The notes below the pieces were generated by a model, which saw only the letters and a list, made by a program, of their open reading frames with translations, was not told the origin of the DNA and searched no databases. 7,969 nt of DNA from Microcaldota archaeon (GTDB taxonomy: Archaea > Micrarchaeota > Micrarchaeia > Anstonellales > J096). Below, piece after piece: positions 6,822-7,969 of this stretch. Position 1 is the stretch's first letter, and each line of letters starts with the position of its first letter. The stretch lies in the NCBI GenBank assembly GCA_026396375.1, contig JAPLWW010000117.1:1-7969 (forward strand), read 5' to 3'. A program made the translations under genes and the position numbers.

Positions 6822-7727
6822 TTAGTCAGATTCTTCTTTCAAACCTTTCATTCCTCTAGCCGCTTTCTTTGCATCAAAGTTCCAGCGCGTCGGGCCAGGG
6901 GTAAATGTTGTTTTTATCGCATTTGCCATAGCATCCATTGCCTTATTTGCCTCCTCCATAAAATTCTGGAAAACAGCATACGTATCTTTTGTGAACTGTT
7001 TGAGGTCTCCTGCTGTAGCACTCGTTCCTTGTTCCAGTCCTTTAAACGCTTCTTCAAATAACTTTTTTACTCTAGGGTCTTTGGCCGATTCATTTATTTT
7101 ATTGACCAGGTCATTCACAGTTACATTTTGGAAGTCCTCTCTGTTTACAGTATCAAGCGCAATATTCTCTTCTGCGCTCGTATTCTGTTGAATTATTATA
7201 GATTGTATTCTAGAAGGGATGAAAGCACTTTTTTGAATAACAGGAGCAGCCCCCTTTACTTTTGCAGAACTGGGTTCTTCCTTCTTTCTAGCTTCAATAG
7301 GGCTAATATTTTTTTGCTGCAGGACTTCATATGTTAAAATGAAAGCTTTCCAGTATATCTCTCTTTCCTTTCCTGATACGTCTATCCCTATCCCTTCTGA
7401 CTGTATTTTTGAGAAATTCTGTATATTATCTGCGTTTTTGCCGAAAAAGACAAGTTTCCTGGAATTTCCGTAGGTTGCCACCCCTATCTTCAAGTTTCCC
7501 TCCTTATTGTAAACATCCACATTTATAGGATTTCCCGAAGCATCTCTTAGTTGTTTAGATTCTTTGTTGTAATGGTTGTTTGATAGATACTGTTCAAAAC
7601 TAATCTGCTGTTGCTGGCTGCTCTTTCCTTCAATACTAGCCTGCTGCCACAAAACCCTGAAATCAGCAAATCCCCTTTCATATGCCATGCTTATATACTG
7701 CATATAACAAATTAAAAATCTATTCAT
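6822..7727 (-). CDS. Protein of unknown function, 301 residues, first gene of the operon
   Basis: No family is recognised. The protein appears soluble: there is no clear membrane helix apart from a short hydrophobic start (FLICYMQYI, residues 4-12). A QQQQ run sits at 38-41, a strand-rich section spans about 65-130 (including INVDVYNKEGNLKIGVATYG and KLVFFGKN), a Pro/Ser/Lys-rich linker covers about 143-165, and a long helical C-terminal part (about 195-285) has many Lys, Glu, Phe and Ala. ATG 7727 fits a leaderless transcript because a TATA-like box is centred 28 bp upstream. ATG 7688 (MAYERG) is an alternative that would remove the hydrophobic start. The gene is A+T rich compared with those at 1-6113, and its TAA is 6 bp from ATG 6815. 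That the frame is real is supported by its length, start spacing and the downstream Shine-Dalgarno; the function is not known. Confidence 0.72.
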   Translation of the reverse strand: MNRFLICYMQYISMAYERGFADFRVLWQQASIEGKSSQQQQISFEQYLSNNHYNKESKQLRDASGNPINVDVYNKEGNLKIGVATYGNSRKLVFFGKNADNIQNFSKIQSEGIGIDVSGKEREIYWKAFILTYEVLQQKNISPIEARKKEEPSSAKVKGAAPVIQKSAFIPSRIQSIIIQQNTSAEENIALDTVNREDFQNVTVNDLVNKINESAKDPRVKKLFEEAFKGLEQGTSATAGDLKQFTKDTYAVFQNFMEEANKAMDAMANAIKTTFTPGPTRWNFDAKKAARGMKGLKEESD

Positions 7728-7751
7728 TCAAGAGGATAAATAAGGTTGTTG

Positions 7752-7759
7752 TTTATAAA
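7752..7759 (-). promoter_or_regulatory. TATA-like box for the four-gene operon
   Basis: TTTATAAA is centred about 28 bp upstream of ATG 7727, and no Shine-Dalgarno precedes that ATG. This is the likely single promoter for the genes running from 7727 to 4264. The surrounding DNA is very A+T rich because it also contains the T-tract of the terminator for the gene on its right, so the match could be partly compositional. Confidence 0.5.
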
Positions 7760-7807
7760 TAAAAATAAGGAAAATAAAAAAATTAAAAGAAAGGGGAATT
7801 CCCCTTT
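7760..7807 (-). terminator. Hairpin plus T-rich tract ending the gene to the right
   Basis: Bases 7790-7807 are a perfect 18-bp palindrome, AAAGGGGAATTCCCCTTT, able to form a seven-pair stem with an AATT loop. On the minus strand it lies 12 bases after the TGA at 7820-7822 and is followed by a long T-rich run (CTTTTAATTTTTTTATTTT). Archaeal polymerase stops at T-rich tracts, with or without a hairpin. The operon promoter at 7752 begins immediately afterwards, so the two transcription units are closely abutted. Confidence 0.72.
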
Positions 7808-7819
7808 TCGCTGAACTAT

Positions 7820-7969
7820 TCAAAGGCTTTCCAGTCCTTCTGACATTGCCTTGCTCAGGTAGTCGCTCTCAGATTCGCCTCCTATATCCTTTCCTGTGAT
7901 GCTGGCTCCCTTGACCCCTGTTACGATGGCGACTATCTCAAGTCTTCCCTCGTAGTTCTGCATGATCCT
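7820..7969 (-). CDS. C-terminal end of an unidentified protein, possibly tubulin/FtsZ superfamily
   Basis: Forty-nine codons are open from the right edge to TGA 7820-7822; the start lies beyond the window. The visible piece has a hydrophobic strand in EGRLEIVAIVTGVKG, then ASITGKDIGG, then an acidic helical tail ending GLESL. A final strand of the form xGxxxVxxIxTGV followed by a short acidic tail resembles the end of the C-terminal domain in archaeal FtsZ/CetZ proteins, but 49 residues without a catalytic motif are too few for an assignment. Base composition resembles the left part of the window rather than the A+T-rich genes beside it. A hairpin/T-rich terminator follows at once. Confidence 0.75.
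   Translation of the reverse strand, partial: RIMQNYEGRLEIVAIVTGVKGASITGKDIGGESESDYLSKAMSEGLESL

Noticed and set aside
7685..7700. TATATA-like sequence just upstream of ATG 7688 as a promoter.
   Set aside because: It is only a few bases from that ATG; an archaeal TATA box at this place would start transcription inside the gene. The box at 7752 fits better.
1..7969. CRISPR array, tRNA or rRNA gene, insertion sequence.
   Set aside because: No spaced direct repeats, cloverleaf-like segment, rRNA signature, transposase or integrase motif was found by reading both strands.

Overview
The window looks archaeal. Its clearest gene is an archaeal membrane-anchored Lon protease (LonB type, two membrane segments between Walker A and Walker B). 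Next to it is a compact Mre11/SbcD-type nuclease. Three genes have a TATA-like box centred about 25-28 bp upstream of their ATG with no convincing Shine-Dalgarno, as expected for leaderless archaeal transcripts. Small proteins, tight packing and several unrecognisable genes would suit an uncultured, possibly DPANN-like, archaeon, but the lineage is inference only.

Layout. Bases 1-2162 (minus, running off the left edge) encode a large lipoprotein-like membrane protein with a cysteine-rich outer part, three membrane helices and a cytoplasmic helical part. A 124-bp divergent intergenic region separates it from lonB (2287-4293, plus). LonB converges on the mre11-like gene (4264-5397, minus), and the two coding ends overlap by 30 bp. 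Upstream of mre11 on the minus strand lie a PP-loop synthetase-domain gene related to asparagine synthase (5394-6113), a probable exported or membrane-anchored protein of unknown function (6117-6809) and a 301-residue protein of unknown function (6822-7727). Bases 7728-7819 hold the promoter of that gene and a hairpin/T-rich terminator for the gene to its right, of which only the last 49 codons (7820-7969) are visible.

The four minus-strand genes 7727->4264 are spaced like one operon (short gap, 3-bp gap, ATGA overlap). The two unknown genes at its head are visibly more A+T rich than the flanks. The synthetase gene begins in the middle of its ATP-binding loop, two codons after the stop of the preceding gene and in the same frame, with the expected SGG altered to PRG. 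The simplest reading is that an A+T-rich two-gene cassette was joined to, or replaced, the 5' part of an asparagine-synthase-like gene that was already coupled to the nuclease gene. I could not name a known system for this arrangement. It is the part of the window most worth examining.
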